Source: Gilvimarinus agarilyticus
Lineage (GTDB): Bacteria; Pseudomonadota; Gammaproteobacteria; Pseudomonadales; Cellvibrionaceae
Direction of reading: 5' to 3'
Length of the DNA stretch: 64,000 nt
NCBI RefSeq assembly: GCF_000832015.1
Contig: NZ_JXCJ01000001.1
Span: 1,544,649-1,608,648 of the forward strand
Below the pieces are notes generated by a model. That model saw only the letters and a list, made by a program, of their open reading frames with translations, did no database searches and was not told the DNA's origin. Shown one piece after another: positions 18,393 to 28,136 of this stretch (position 1 is its first letter; the number at the start of each line of letters is the position of its first letter). The translations under genes were made by a program, and so were the position numbers.

Positions 18393-19586
18393 ATGATAGT
18401 GGGTGTAGCTTGGAGTGCCTCTGTGCCCAATACCATTTCTATTGTCAAACCTTACTACCTACTACTGGCGGCTGTTTTCTTGGGGAGCCTGGTCGGCTGC
18501 AGTGACGATGCGACGTTACAACCCGGTGCCGGCGGGGCGAAAGCGCGCCCGGTTATTGCCGCCAAAGTAGCCGTTAGCCCCGAACAAGTGAACGTGGAAG
18601 CGGTGGGCACCTCGCGTGCATTGCACTCGGTGGCCATTCGTTCACGCGCCGCCGGTCAGGTGACTGAGGTCAATATTAGCCCCGGTCAGTCGGTTGCCGA
18701 AGGGCAGGTTTTGCTGCGGTTAGACGATCGTGATGAGGCTTTGGCCTTGCGCAAGGCCGAGGTGGAGCTTGCTGATGCTGAACGTTTATTAACCCGTTAC
18801 CGGCAGACCAAAGGCAGTGGTGCGGTTACTGAGTCGGCTCTGGACGATGCCGAAAGTATGGTAGCTCGCGCGCAAATCGCCGTCGACCGCGCCCGCGTTA
18901 ATTTAGAGTACCAAAACGTTGTGGCACCGTTTGCTGGCCATGTGGGGCTTAGCGATATCGATCCGGGTGCTTGGGTTGATACCGATACCGTGATTACCAC
19001 GATCGACGACCGCAGCCTGCTGTTGGTGACCTTTGAATTGCCCGAATTATTATTGGGCCAAATTCAGCCGGAGCAGGAAATAGAGCTTTCGACGTGGCGT
19101 ACCGACTCGGTAGTGGCTCAAGGCAAAGTGGTTGCCATCGATAGCCGGGTCGATGAGAGTGAACGAACGTTTAAAGTGCGGGCTCATGTAAACAACAGTG
19201 CGGACCGGTTGCGCCCGGGGATGAGTTTTCGTATTGGCCTCACGTTAACCGGCAACGACTACTATCTGGTGCCGGAGGTGTCCCTACAGTGGGGGGCGCG
19301 CGGCTCCTTTGTCTGGACCATTAAAGACGGTATTGCCCGACGCGAGTTGGCAACCATTGTCCAGCGCCGTGCTGGTCAGGTCTTGGTCAGCGGCGCTCTG
19401 CAAAAAGATAGCTTGGTGGTGCTTGAAGGTATTCAAATGGTTCGCGAAGGGCAGCCGGTTAAGGTGGCTGAGGTGCGCGAGCTTAACGTTAAGGCTCAGT
19501 CGTCCGAGAGCTCAGCAGCCAATGAGGCCAGTGTAAGTTCTGTCGTGCCTGCCTCGGCCCGTGATGGCGAGGTGAGTGGTGAGTAA
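18393..19586 (+). CDS. RND efflux periplasmic adaptor, second pair
   Basis: A 397-residue membrane fusion protein. A signal sequence ends in the lipobox LGSLVGC (Cys near residue 36), suggesting a lipoprotein. The hybrid domain contains IRSRAAGQVTEVNISPGQSVAEGQVLL split around a short coiled coil (about residues 105-165) and VVAPFAGHVGLSDIDPGAWV. The hairpin is shorter than in the first adaptor, placing this in the MexH/MdtA-like group. A GTG at 18423 is an alternative start nearer the signal peptide. Its end overlaps the following permease start by 11 bp. Confidence 0.87.
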   Translation: MIVGVAWSASVPNTISIVKPYYLLLAAVFLGSLVGCSDDATLQPGAGGAKARPVIAAKVAVSPEQVNVEAVGTSRALHSVAIRSRAAGQVTEVNISPGQSVAEGQVLLRLDDRDEALALRKAEVELADAERLLTRYRQTKGSGAVTESALDDAESMVARAQIAVDRARVNLEYQNVVAPFAGHVGLSDIDPGAWVDTDTVITTIDDRSLLLVTFELPELLLGQIQPEQEIELSTWRTDSVVAQGKVVAIDSRVDESERTFKVRAHVNNSADRLRPGMSFRIGLTLTGNDYYLVPEVSLQWGARGSFVWTIKDGIARRELATIVQRRAGQVLVSGALQKDSLVVLEGIQMVREGQPVKVAEVRELNVKAQSSESSAANEASVSSVVPASARDGEVSGE

Positions 19587-22500
19587 TACCCCCGAGTCGC
19601 TTCACAAAGAAGATCTGGCGAGTCTGAGCATTCGGCGCCCGATTTTAATTCTGGTGCTGAATTTATTGATCACTATCGCGGGCTTGGCCGCGGTTATGGC
19701 GGTCGAAGTGCGCGAGTTGCCGGACGTCGATCGTCCGGTTGTTTCTGTGCGCGGTGTGTATCCCGGCGCTTCACCTGAGACCATGGATGCGGAAGTCACC
19801 AGTATTGTTGAGGGGGCGGTGGCCAGGGTTTCGGGTATACGCAATATTCGCTCCTCCAGCGAAGAGAATAATTTTCGCCTGCACGTCGAGTTTTCGCCCG
19901 ATGCCGATTTAAACAGCGCCGCTTCGGATGTACGTGAAGCGGTAAGCCGGGTGGAGCGGGATTTGCCTGCGGATATGGAGTCTCTAACGGTTGTTAAAGC
20001 CGACCCCGACGCTAACCCGATTATTAATTTGGCGTTGGTTAGTGAGCAGATGGATGAACTGCAGCTGACTCGCCGTGCTGAAAAAGACCTAATACCCGAA
20101 TTAGTCTCTATTGATGGCGTCGCCGATGTCGTGCTATTTGGTCAGCGACAAAAGGTGTTGCGGGTTGTAATGGACCCCATCCGCTTGGCGAGTTTTGGCT
20201 TAGGTGTCACTGATGTTGCCGACGCCTTGCGCCAGGCTCCGTTCGACGTGCCCTCGGGCAGCTTCCGTTCTGGCGATTTAGAGCTGCTGGTGCGAGCCGA
20301 TGCCTCGGCGGTGACGGAACGAGAACTACAGGGCATCGTCATTGAGGGCACCACTCGTTTGGCGGATGTGGCCCAGGTGTTTTTTGCCCCAGAGGATGCC
20401 GAATCTTATGTGCGGCTCGATGGCCTCCCAGTGGTGGGCATGGGGGTGGTGCGGCAGTCGCAATCTAACACTCTGGATATTGCCGAGCGGGTGCACTTGG
20501 CCGTAGAGCGTTTAAACGAGCGCTTCACCGATTTTGATTTAGTGGTCACCGAAGATAGCTCCAAGTTTATTAAGGGCTCGATGAGCGAGGTGTTATTCAG
20601 CTTGCTGCTTACGGTCACCATCGTGATTATCACTATTTGGCTATTTATTGGTTCGTTGCGGGTCACGTTGATTCCCAGTGTCGCCATACCCGTGGCGCTT
20701 ATTGGTACGGTTGCCGCCATTTGGGCTATGGGTTTTTCCCTAAACATTCTAACGTTACTTGCGCTAGTGCTGGCCACCGGCCTGGTGGTGGATGACGCTA
20801 TTGTGGTGCTCGAGAACATTCAGCGTCGCCGCGATCAGGGGTTAGGTGCACGGGCGGCCGCGGTACTGGGTACTCGCCAGGTGTTTTTTGCCGTTATCGC
20901 CACCACAGCGGTGTTGGTGTCGGTGTTTGTGCCGGTGGCTATGCTCCCCAGTACCGCCGGGCGCTTGTTTCGCGAGTTTGGTTTTGTCTTGGCGTTTGCC
21001 GTCGCTATCTCATCGTTTGTGGCCTTGTCCTTAGTGCCGGCGATGGCGGCGCGAATCGTGCCCGAGCGAAGCGATAAGTCGCACCCGGTGCGCGATCGTT
21101 TACAGCGCTTTGGCGGTCGTATCGCCAATGGGTATTCACGCACATTGGGCTTTGTGCTTAAACACAGTGTTATTGCCGTTGTTGTGGCGCTGCTGGTTAT
21201 TGTCGGCTGTGGGCTGTTGTACCAGTTTATTCCCCAAGAGCTGTTGCCCGAGGAGGATCGCGGTGTTATCTACGTGGATGCTACCGGGCCAGACGGCACC
21301 GGGCTTGAATATACCGAGCGGCAGGTAAATGCCATGGAGGCTCGTGTGCAGCCTTTGCTCGATTCTGGAGAGGCGACTCAATTGTTCTCGATAGTAGGGC
21401 GCTACGACCCCAACCGCGGTCGGGTGATTTTGCCACTGGCCGACTGGGAGGCCCGCAGCCGTACTCAGCAAGAGATGATGCAAGAGTTACAGGGCCCGTT
21501 AAGCGAAATTCCCGGTGCCTTTGTCAGGGTATCCAGTACCAATAGCCTAGGAGTGAGGGACGGCGGCGGCGGCGTAGACATCGCATTGGTGGGGAGCGAT
21601 TACGATGAAATTTTTGTCGCCGCTGAACATTTTGCCCGCGCGATTGAGGAGCAGCTGCCCCATCTGTCGCAGCCGGATATTCAGTTTCAGCCGACGCAAC
21701 CGCAATTGTCCGTCACCATCGATCGGCGCCGGGCGTCTGATTTAAATATCCCGCTAGAGAACATCTCTGCCACGCTGCGTGCCATGGTGGATGGTTACGA
21801 TTTGGTGGACCTGAGCGTCGAAGACGAAGCGATTCCGATTATTCTTGAGTCTTCCGGCAACCAGATTAACGACCCCGGTGATTTGGTTAACTTATTTGTC
21901 AGTACCCGGGATGGCCGCTTGCTACCACTGTCGTCCGTCGTCACCTTAAGTGAGCAGGCGGTTGCCGCCGAGCTGGATCGCCATAAGCAACGCCGTGCGA
22001 TTGAAATTGATATGAATCTCGACAGCGGCTATCCGCTGCAGTCGGCGGTGAATGATTTGCGCGGTTTGGCCGAGCGCGAACTGCCACCTGGCATTGGCAT
22101 CATCTTTTTAGGCGAGGCCGAAACACTGAATGAAACGGCACATGAAGTCACTATGACTTACATCATTGCGTTAGTCGTCGTGTTCTTGGTTCTGTGCGCA
22201 CAGTTTGAGAGCTTCACCAGCGCGTTGATCGTGATGATAACGGTGCCTTTTGGTATTGCGGCCGCTATTGTTGCCCTCTTGCTTACTGGCACCAGCATAA
22301 ATATTTACTCGCAAATTGGGCTGGTCATGCTGATTGGTTTGATGGCTAAAAATGGCATCTTACTGGTAGAGTTTGCCGATCAGCTACGCGACCAGGGACG
22401 CTCGGTGCTGCAGGCGGTGCAAACCGCCGCCGCTGTGCGCCTGCGCCCCATTGTTATGACGATGATGTCGACCGTGTTGGGCGGCTTGCCGCTGATACTC

Positions 22501-22713
22501 AGTGCCGGGCCCGGCGCCGAGGCACGGCGCGCTATTGGCTGGGTGGTGTTTGGCGGGCTGGGCTTAGCGGCCATCTTTACATTGTTTTTAACGCCGGTGG
22601 TATATCTGCTGGTGGCACGATGGTCTAAGGCTCGGGCTGAGGAAGGGTTAAAGCTGGAGACAGAGCTGGATGCCGCTGCTGACATTCCTGACGATCACGG
22701 GGAGTACCGCTAA
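19576..22713 (+). CDS. RND efflux permease, second pair
   Basis: A 1045-residue HAE1-type RND transporter starting at GTG inside the 3' end of the adaptor gene. TM4 carries GLVVDDAIVVLENIQRR with the essential Asp pair and TM10 has MAKNGILLVEFADQL. The periplasmic part begins VELPDVDRP-like with the PGASPETM motif. It is clearly divergent from the permease just upstream, so the two pairs are not a recent duplication by inspection. No regulator is adjacent to either pair. Confidence 0.92.
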   Translation: MVSNTPESLHKEDLASLSIRRPILILVLNLLITIAGLAAVMAVEVRELPDVDRPVVSVRGVYPGASPETMDAEVTSIVEGAVARVSGIRNIRSSSEENNFRLHVEFSPDADLNSAASDVREAVSRVERDLPADMESLTVVKADPDANPIINLALVSEQMDELQLTRRAEKDLIPELVSIDGVADVVLFGQRQKVLRVVMDPIRLASFGLGVTDVADALRQAPFDVPSGSFRSGDLELLVRADASAVTERELQGIVIEGTTRLADVAQVFFAPEDAESYVRLDGLPVVGMGVVRQSQSNTLDIAERVHLAVERLNERFTDFDLVVTEDSSKFIKGSMSEVLFSLLLTVTIVIITIWLFIGSLRVTLIPSVAIPVALIGTVAAIWAMGFSLNILTLLALVLATGLVVDDAIVVLENIQRRRDQGLGARAAAVLGTRQVFFAVIATTAVLVSVFVPVAMLPSTAGRLFREFGFVLAFAVAISSFVALSLVPAMAARIVPERSDKSHPVRDRLQRFGGRIANGYSRTLGFVLKHSVIAVVVALLVIVGCGLLYQFIPQELLPEEDRGVIYVDATGPDGTGLEYTERQVNAMEARVQPLLDSGEATQLFSIVGRYDPNRGRVILPLADWEARSRTQQEMMQELQGPLSEIPGAFVRVSSTNSLGVRDGGGGVDIALVGSDYDEIFVAAEHFARAIEEQLPHLSQPDIQFQPTQPQLSVTIDRRRASDLNIPLENISATLRAMVDGYDLVDLSVEDEAIPIILESSGNQINDPGDLVNLFVSTRDGRLLPLSSVVTLSEQAVAAELDRHKQRRAIEIDMNLDSGYPLQSAVNDLRGLAERELPPGIGIIFLGEAETLNETAHEVTMTYIIALVVVFLVLCAQFESFTSALIVMITVPFGIAAAIVALLLTGTSINIYSQIGLVMLIGLMAKNGILLVEFADQLRDQGRSVLQAVQTAAAVRLRPIVMTMMSTVLGGLPLILSAGPGAEARRAIGWVVFGGLGLAAIFTLFLTPVVYLLVARWSKARAEEGLKLETELDAAADIPDDHGEYR

Positions 22714-22759
22714 GCTTGCTTGCGGTACAATGCCTGCTGCATTTTGAGTGGAGTAACCC

Positions 22760-23074
22760 ATGAACTCTGTACAACACAGCATTGAAACCACCTTAAGCGA
22801 GGTGTTTGCCCCAGAGCATTTGGCCGTTGTAAACGAGAGCCATATGCACAGCGTGCCGCCCAACTCGGAAACCCATTTTAAGGTAACTTTGGTGAGTGAG
22901 GCGCTGACGGGTAAGCGGCAGGTGCAACGTCACCAATTGGTATATGGCGCGCTGGCTGAGCAGTTACAGGGCCCCGTGCACGCCTTGGCGCTGCATACCT
23001 TTAGCCCCGATGAGTGGGCGCGCGAACAACAAGTGCCTGACTCGCCGCATTGTTTGGGTGGCGGCAAGCATTAA
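22760..23074 (+). CDS. bolA: BolA family protein
   Basis: A 104-residue protein with the BolA fold: the NESHMHSVPPNSETHFKVTLVS segment and the closing HALALHTFSPDEW match BolA proper rather than IbaG. BolA forms a [2Fe-2S]-bridged heterodimer with monothiol glutaredoxin and affects morphology and stress responses in E. coli. GGAGTAACCC precedes the ATG. It sits upstream of trhO, as in Pseudomonas. Confidence 0.92.
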   Translation: MNSVQHSIETTLSEVFAPEHLAVVNESHMHSVPPNSETHFKVTLVSEALTGKRQVQRHQLVYGALAEQLQGPVHALALHTFSPDEWAREQQVPDSPHCLGGGKH

Positions 23075-23210
23075 CAGCGCTAAATGTTTGCTAAATTTGC
23101 TCTAAATCAAACCAAAGGCAAAAATACTGGCTGTACAAAAAACAAGCGGTTATAATGCCCGCGTTTTCAATCTGCCCGTTCTGGGCTGCATTTAGGTAAA
23201 TGTTTTTCTT

Positions 23211-24152
23211 ATGAATCAGTATGTTGTCGCTGCGCTGTATAAGTTTGTTGAGCTCCCCGATTACGAGGCTATTAGCACCGGGCTAAAAGCCGAGTGCGAT
23301 CGACTGGGTATTAAAGGCACATTGCTGTTGGCCGCCGAAGGCATCAATGGCACCGTGTCAGGCTCGCGAGCAGGCATCGATGCTTTACTGAATTACCTGC
23401 ACAGTGACCCGCGTTTTGCCGATATTGAGCACAAAGAGTCGCTCTATGATGATCAACCGTTTTACCGCATGAAGGTGAAACTCAAAAAAGAGATTGTCAC
23501 CATGGGTGTCGAGGGGATCGACCCTAAGCAGATCGTGGGTACTTACGTAAAACCCACCGATTGGAACGCGCTGATTAGCGACCCTGAGGTCGTTGTGGTG
23601 GATACCCGAAACCATTACGAGTACGCCATTGGTAGCTTTGAGCGAGCGATTGACCCCGAGACTGAAACGTTTCGCGAGTTTCCCGCCTATGTGAAAGAAA
23701 ACCTCAACCCGGTGCAACACAAGAAGGTAGCCATGTTTTGTACCGGTGGCATCCGCTGTGAGAAAGCCACCGCCTACATGAAAGAGCAGGGCTTTGATGA
23801 GGTGTATCACCTGGAGGGCGGCATCTTAAAATACTTGGAAGAAGTGCCCGTCGAAGAGAGCCTGTGGCGTGGAGAGTGCTTCGTATTCGATAATCGCGTG
23901 GCGGTTAATCACGACTTGGAGCGCGGCTCATTTGATCAGTGTTATGGTTGCCGGCACCCCATTACCGAAGAGGAAATGGCTTCGGAGCTTTACATGAAGG
24001 GCGTATGTTGCCCTCGTTGCCATCACAGCTTAACCGATGAGCAGAAAACGCGATTTGCCGAGCGACAAAAACAAATTGAGTTGGCAAGCGCCCGCAATGA
24101 GGTTCATTTAGGGGCCGAGCCGCCAGCGCGTCAAAAGCGCAATGCTGGCTGA
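23211..24152 (+). CDS. trhO: tRNA uridine(34) hydroxylase TrhO (rhodanese family)
   Basis: TrhO (YceA) makes 5-hydroxyuridine at the wobble position of tRNA. The 313-residue product has an N-terminal acylphosphatase-like domain (about 1-95), then a rhodanese domain with [16 protein letters not shown] and the active-site loop [12 protein letters not shown], and a C-terminal cysteine-rich part ([15 protein letters not shown]) likely to bind a metal. Length and order of domains match the family. It follows bolA in the same direction with a 136-bp gap. Confidence 0.93.
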   Translation: MNQYVVAALYKFVELPDYEAISTGLKAECDRLGIKGTLLLAAEGINGTVSGSRAGIDALLNYLHSDPRFADIEHKESLYDDQPFYRMKVKLKKEIVTMGVEGIDPKQIVGTYVKPTDWNALISDPEVVVVDTRNHYEYAIGSFERAIDPETETFREFPAYVKENLNPVQHKKVAMFCTGGIRCEKATAYMKEQGFDEVYHLEGGILKYLEEVPVEESLWRGECFVFDNRVAVNHDLERGSFDQCYGCRHPITEEEMASELYMKGVCCPRCHHSLTDEQKTRFAERQKQIELASARNEVHLGAEPPARQKRNAG

Positions 24153-24330
24153 TTGAAAGGCACTTAGCGCGTCGCAAAACCCGCGCATGGGGCGCGGTGC
24201 GCCTACGGGCTAGGCAAAAACTCTAGTGTGATTGTCGTGAAAATGTCACAATTGCCCGATACCCTCTTCCATCCCCCAGATGCACCGCGTGTCTGGCGGG
24301 GGTTTATCTGTAGCAAAATAGGTCGAGACA

Positions 24331-24693
24331 ATGGACTTTAAATCCTGGGACGTGGACTTGGCAGCCGGTGAGGCGCGCCATGCATCTGGTTGTATCATCC
24401 GAGTTGAGGGCGATCCGCGCAACCCGTCGTCTGTTGATCCGAGCCACTTTCCCAAAGAGTTAAACTTTATCGATCAGGCCCGGCTGTTGCGCTGCGGTGT
24501 TGAGGCGTTAGCCAATGCCGCCGCTGATGGGGGCTTTGCGGTGCCGCGCGAGCGCGACGACAGCGCCAGCGTGAAGATCAAAAGCCGAACCGTGCGCGAT
24601 TTGGAGCAAAAAGCCAAAATGTTTGCCGATAACCCCGACAAGCCCAAGCGCGCGGTGTTGTCACTGAAAAAGCGCGAGCCCGCCGGCGACTAA
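24331..24693 (+). CDS. Hypothetical protein, 120 aa
   Basis: I do not recognise this small soluble protein. It is hydrophilic, without signal peptide or membrane segment, and begins MDFKSWDVDLAAGEARHA. The middle has FIDQARLLRCGVEALANAA and the C-terminus is rich in Lys/Arg/Asp. Codon usage and composition resemble the surrounding genes, which supports it being real. It is convergent with the periplasmic hypothetical gene downstream. No ribosome site is obvious before the ATG. Confidence 0.6.
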   Translation: MDFKSWDVDLAAGEARHASGCIIRVEGDPRNPSSVDPSHFPKELNFIDQARLLRCGVEALANAAADGGFAVPRERDDSASVKIKSRTVRDLEQKAKMFADNPDKPKRAVLSLKKREPAGD

Positions 24694-24728
24694 AGTCACC
24701 CGCGAGAAGCTTGTAAGGCGCAGCTTAC

Positions 24729-25262
24729 CTAGCGAATCACCAGCTGGCCGCGCAGCTGCAGGTTAGTTTTATGTTGATCCAGAGTGCTGAGCATTTGGTC
24801 AAAATCCTGCTCGGCGATATCCAGGCCATTGCTCACAATCACGTCCTGACTGCCGTTGTACACCAAGCCGTTTAGCTCGGCGGTGACTTTGTCGATCGCG
24901 GCAAAAATGCTCTTGGTGGTCTCGGCGTTGTAAAATACCCGCCCTTGTTCTGTCAGGCGAAGATAATCGTCGCACTCGATTAACCACTCTTTGCGTTGTT
25001 CCAGCATCTTGCGAATATTGTTCATACCACCTTTGTGACCAGTGGGTAAGCGCTCATTGCGGTATTTTTCCAGGCTGGCGTAGTCACGCAGCAGAAAGTC
25101 GACACTGGTGGTTTCGCAAAACTTCGCGTTTAGGTAACTGGGAAACTCTACATTGTGCTGATCCATAGCTTGCTGGCGCTTACAGTCCTCGTCGCACGCA
25201 TTTACCTGATTGCCGAACAGCGCTAGCAGCACCAAAACCGACGGTAGTAGCAAGTTTTTCAT
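24729..25262 (-). CDS. Hypothetical periplasmic protein, 177 aa
   Basis: The product has a signal peptide (MKNLLLPSVLVLLALFGNQVNA, about 22 residues, in two parts of a hydrophobic core and an ANA-like cleavage site) followed by CDEDCKRQQ, so the mature protein starts with a CxxxC pair. Two further Cys occur at KFCETTS and LIECDDYL. The remainder is predicted helical. No family is recognised. It is monocistronic with about 160 bp upstream containing a TATAC-like promoter facing the gene. Confidence 0.6.
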   Translation of the reverse strand: MKNLLLPSVLVLLALFGNQVNACDEDCKRQQAMDQHNVEFPSYLNAKFCETTSVDFLLRDYASLEKYRNERLPTGHKGGMNNIRKMLEQRKEWLIECDDYLRLTEQGRVFYNAETTKSIFAAIDKVTAELNGLVYNGSQDVIVSNGLDIAEQDFDQMLSTLDQHKTNLQLRGQLVIR

Positions 25263-25422
25263 AAGACGGCCTTTCTGTTTATCATTTTTGTTATGACGAT
25301 CACACTTTTTGTATAAAGGAGATTGAGGCTCAGGTCAAGTGTTGGATGTAAATCCGTGCATTTTTATAGTGCACTGTTTTTTTTGGGGCGTCTTCTATTC
25401 ACTTTTGTTGTAAAAGGCTGCT

Positions 25423-26019
25423 TCACGCAGCCAGAGCTTTACCCACCAATTGTTGTAAGTGTGGTGCTAAGTTGATCTGCAAGGCGTGCTCATGGCCTTT
25501 TTCTGACATCTTGTTCCAGGTTTTGCGGATGATATCGATCAGCTTTTCGTCGCTGTGCTTGGTGGCAAAGTCCTCCAAATAGTGGCGGATAAACACCAGG
25601 CAAATCACATCCTCCAGAGCCTGCACTTCGGCGTCACGCTTGAGCTGCTTTTTTTGCAGCATGGTGGCAACCCGCTCGCAACTGGCGTCGTTGTACCCGT
25701 GTTCACGCATAATGGCGCTTGCGCGCTCGGCGTGATGCTGCCCCAGTGCGGTACGCCAGCGCTTATAGCCGGAGCGGTCCATGGGGTAATCGGCCCGGGG
25801 AATAACCCAGCGCTCGATATGCTGCGCTCGCGCCGCCAGCTGCAACTCGGCACTAGCCTCTGGGTCGAATTGTGCAAGTTCGGTACTCATACGCTGGGCG
25901 TACAGTAGCTCTTTGGGGTGCGATTTACCTTCTCGGTCTTGATCTAGGTTTGGATCCTGAGAGTTTGCATCGTCAAACGCGTTAAGTGTGGCGGTTAACG
26001 GGTCGGCTTGGTTAGTCAT
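25423..26019 (-). CDS. DUF4202 domain-containing protein
   Basis: A 198-residue soluble protein that matches the DUF4202 family by its characteristic AQHIERWVIPRADYPMDRSGYKRWR block, cut here in two: AARAQHIERW and IPRADYPMDR. His and Asp residues spaced through the helical body (HHAERA, EDVICLVFI) recall HD-type metal sites, but catalysis has not been shown. AGGAA precedes the ATG. It lies 18 bp upstream-to-downstream of the fnr-like gene on the same strand, so fnr-like and DUF4202 genes may be co-transcribed (fnr is downstream). Confidence 0.8.
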   Translation of the reverse strand: MTNQADPLTATLNAFDDANSQDPNLDQDREGKSHPKELLYAQRMSTELAQFDPEASAELQLAARAQHIERWVIPRADYPMDRSGYKRWRTALGQHHAERASAIMREHGYNDASCERVATMLQKKQLKRDAEVQALEDVICLVFIRHYLEDFATKHSDEKLIDIIRKTWNKMSEKGHEHALQINLAPHLQQLVGKALAA

Positions 26020-26036
26020 GGTTTAATTCCTAATAT

Positions 26037-26774
26037 TTATTCGGTTTGGGCGAGATGATGAAGCTGCTCAAGGTCAATGACGGTGAGTTGTTTACCCGAG
26101 CTTTGTAAAACGCCCAGCTTTTGTAATTGGCTAAAGGTGCGGCTCACGGTTTCGAGCGTCAGCCCTAAAAAATTGGCGATGTCGCCGCGGCTCATAGGTA
26201 AGGTAATGTCTGTCGCAGAGAGCTGATGGCGGTGTTGTCGGGTGGATAAATCTAGCACAAATGTCGCGACCCGGGTTTGCGCCGAGGCACTGCTAATCAG
26301 ACGTAGTTGATGTTGCTCGTGCACAATTTCGCGGCTAAGCAGTTGCAGTAGGTTGCGCTGCAGCCCCGGCACCTGACTGCCAAGTTGCTCAAGTTGGTTG
26401 AAGGGCAATTTACATACCGAGCTGGTTTGCAGCACTTGAGCGCTATTGCTGTGGCGATTGTCGGCCGGGCCGTCGAGCCCGGCAATGTCCCCCGGTAAGT
26501 AAAACCCGGTGATTTGCTCGCGGCCATTGCTGCTGGATGTCCAGGTTTTAAGCGCACCGGCACGCACGGCGTAGATGGCGGTAAAAGGGTCACCGGCGCG
26601 ATACAGCATCTCGCCCGCCTGCAGCGGCTGGCGGCGCTGGACAATAGCGTCGAGCTGGTCGATGTCCTCAAGACTTAGGCTTAGAGGTAAGCAAACGGAC
26701 TTAAGTCGGCAGTTGTTGCAATGTGAGCGCGAGCACAGCGCCTGTGCGGATCGAGCGAGGGGAGTGTGTCCCAT
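26037..26774 (-). CDS. fnr: Oxygen-sensing Crp/Fnr regulator (Fnr/Anr type)
   Basis: A 245-residue transcription regulator. The four [4Fe-4S] ligands of Fnr are all in place: C19, C22 and C28 in SHCNNCRLKSVC, and C121 in SSVCKLPF, at almost the same numbering as E. coli. The cAMP-type jelly roll spans about 35-150. The C-terminal helix-turn-helix has GDIANFLGLTLETVSRTFSQL, with the Glu and Ser-Arg that recognise the TTGAT half-site. It should respond to oxygen loss by cluster assembly and dimerisation. In Pseudomonas the equivalent is Anr. No Fnr box was seen nearby. Confidence 0.92.
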   Translation of the reverse strand: MGHTPLARSAQALCSRSHCNNCRLKSVCLPLSLSLEDIDQLDAIVQRRQPLQAGEMLYRAGDPFTAIYAVRAGALKTWTSSSNGREQITGFYLPGDIAGLDGPADNRHSNSAQVLQTSSVCKLPFNQLEQLGSQVPGLQRNLLQLLSREIVHEQHQLRLISSASAQTRVATFVLDLSTRQHRHQLSATDITLPMSRGDIANFLGLTLETVSRTFSQLQKLGVLQSSGKQLTVIDLEQLHHLAQTE

Positions 26775-26976
26775 ACTGGCGCAACCTGATAGTCGTTTGA
26801 GGTGCCACTATATTACGTCATCCGTGTCTGTGTTTTAACCCCGCAAACCACAAGCTTTGTGCCTTTACAGCTACTAAATAGGCGGTTTATAGTAAGTTTC
26901 TCGAACTTGCGCAGATTAGCGGGTTTGAGCTTTCTATGGAGCATAATCCGGCCTGGGCCGGCAAAAGGTTATTGTT

Positions 26977-27183
26977 ATGTCAAAAAGTACCGGTGTGGTT
27001 AAGTGGTTCAATGAGTCCAAAGGGTTTGGTTTTATTGAGGGCGAAGGTGGTCAGGATGTGTTTGTGCACTTCTCGGCGATTGTCGGCTCTGGTTTTAAAA
27101 CGTTGACCGAAGGCCAAAAAGTTACCTTTGAAGTAACACAGGGGCAAAAAGGCCCACAGGCTGAAAATGTAACGCCCGAATAA
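26977..27183 (+). CDS. Cold shock protein, CspA family
   Basis: A 68-residue single cold-shock domain with both RNA-binding motifs, RNP1 (KGFGFIEGE) and RNP2 (VFVHFSAI). Such proteins melt RNA secondary structure. The 5' region of about 200 bp up to the divergent fnr-like gene leaves room for a long leader, as seen in csp genes. A strong terminator follows 22 bp after the stop. Confidence 0.95.
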   Translation: MSKSTGVVKWFNESKGFGFIEGEGGQDVFVHFSAIVGSGFKTLTEGQKVTFEVTQGQKGPQAENVTPE

Positions 27184-27205
27184 GAAATCCAGTATTCCTT
27201 AAAAT

Positions 27206-27229
27206 AGCGCCCTTTACGGGCGCTTTTTT
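27206..27229 (+). terminator. Rho-independent terminator after csp
   Basis: AGCGCCC, a TTTAC loop and GGGCGCT form a seven-base-pair perfect stem followed by five more T. It stands between the convergent csp and glutaminyl cyclase genes. Confidence 0.9.
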
Positions 27230-27246
27230 ATGCCCGCTCCACATCG

Positions 27247-28092
27247 CTATGGTTTGTTCAATGGTTGGGTGTTGAGTTTTAATTGGTACAGGTTGGACCA
27301 GTGTTTGCCGGTCACCCAAAACGTATCGTCGCGCGCATCGTAAGCAATACCGTTGGTCACGGCGTTCGGGTCCGGGTTGTGGGTTCGCTCGCGCCGGGCT
27401 AATTCTGCAACGTCTAGCACCGCCACGACGTGGCCTGTGGCCGGGTCAATGGCGATAATCTCGCTGCTAAACCAGATGTTGGCCCAGATAAGCCCGTGGG
27501 CAAATTCCAGTTCGTTGATATTTTTAACTGCTGTGCCACGGCGGGTGACGGCTATTTGTCTGTCGATGGTCAATGTGGTGGGGTCGTGAAAGTACAGGGT
27601 GTCGCTACCGTCGGAGCGAATCAGGTGTTTGCCGTTGTTGCTAAGCCCCCAGCCCTCACCTTGGTATGTGCTGCGACTACGAAGTTTGCCGCTGTTTAGC
27701 TCAAAGCGCCACAGGGTTTGTTCGCGCCAGCTTAGCAAATAGACAGTATCATCTAATACTGTCAGCCCTTCGGCGAAGTAGTTTTTGGGCAGCGCCTGCT
27801 GCCAGGACAATTTAGCGTCAGGTGATTGTGGCTCGGCGTTAAGTGGCCGGCTCACCAGTTTGGATTTGCCGTACAGCCCAGAGCTTTGCAGCAACTGCCC
27901 CTGATGGATCTCCAGCCCCTGAGTAAAATAGCGTGCGTCCTGCGGGCTGCTTTGCAGTAAAGTGTAGTGCAGTGAGGTGGCCTTAAGTGCGTCGGCACAA
28001 GCTGGCTGCACCAGCCCGAGCAAGGCCAGTAACAGCAAGTAATGTCGGTGTGCCGGGCGACATAAATTGTTTGCTCTGAAACGATTGGCCAT
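27247..28092 (-). CDS. Glutaminyl-peptide cyclotransferase (plant/bacterial type)
   Basis: A beta-propeller enzyme of the glutamine cyclotransferase family, which converts N-terminal Gln to pyroglutamate. Diagnostic parts include YFAEGLTVLDDTVYLLSW, GEGWGLSNNGKHLIRSDGS, the NINELEFAHGLIWANIW block and AVTNGIAYD near the end. A signal peptide follows the ATG at 28092 (hydrophobic HYLLLLALLGLVQPACA), so it is exported. This start is preferred to one at 28134, which would nearly abut the divergent DUF502 gene. Mature length of about 260 residues fits the family. Confidence 0.85.
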   Translation of the reverse strand: MANRFRANNLCRPAHRHYLLLLALLGLVQPACADALKATSLHYTLLQSSPQDARYFTQGLEIHQGQLLQSSGLYGKSKLVSRPLNAEPQSPDAKLSWQQALPKNYFAEGLTVLDDTVYLLSWREQTLWRFELNSGKLRSRSTYQGEGWGLSNNGKHLIRSDGSDTLYFHDPTTLTIDRQIAVTRRGTAVKNINELEFAHGLIWANIWFSSEIIAIDPATGHVVAVLDVAELARRERTHNPDPNAVTNGIAYDARDDTFWVTGKHWSNLYQLKLNTQPLNKP

Positions 28093-28136
28093 AATAGCCG
28101 GCCGGCCGGTTGTTAATATTTTACTAAGGTTCACTT

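Noticed and set aside
24181-24197. CCGCGC/GCGCGG hairpin after trhO
   Set aside because: No T-run and no convergent gene requiring it; too little evidence for a terminator.
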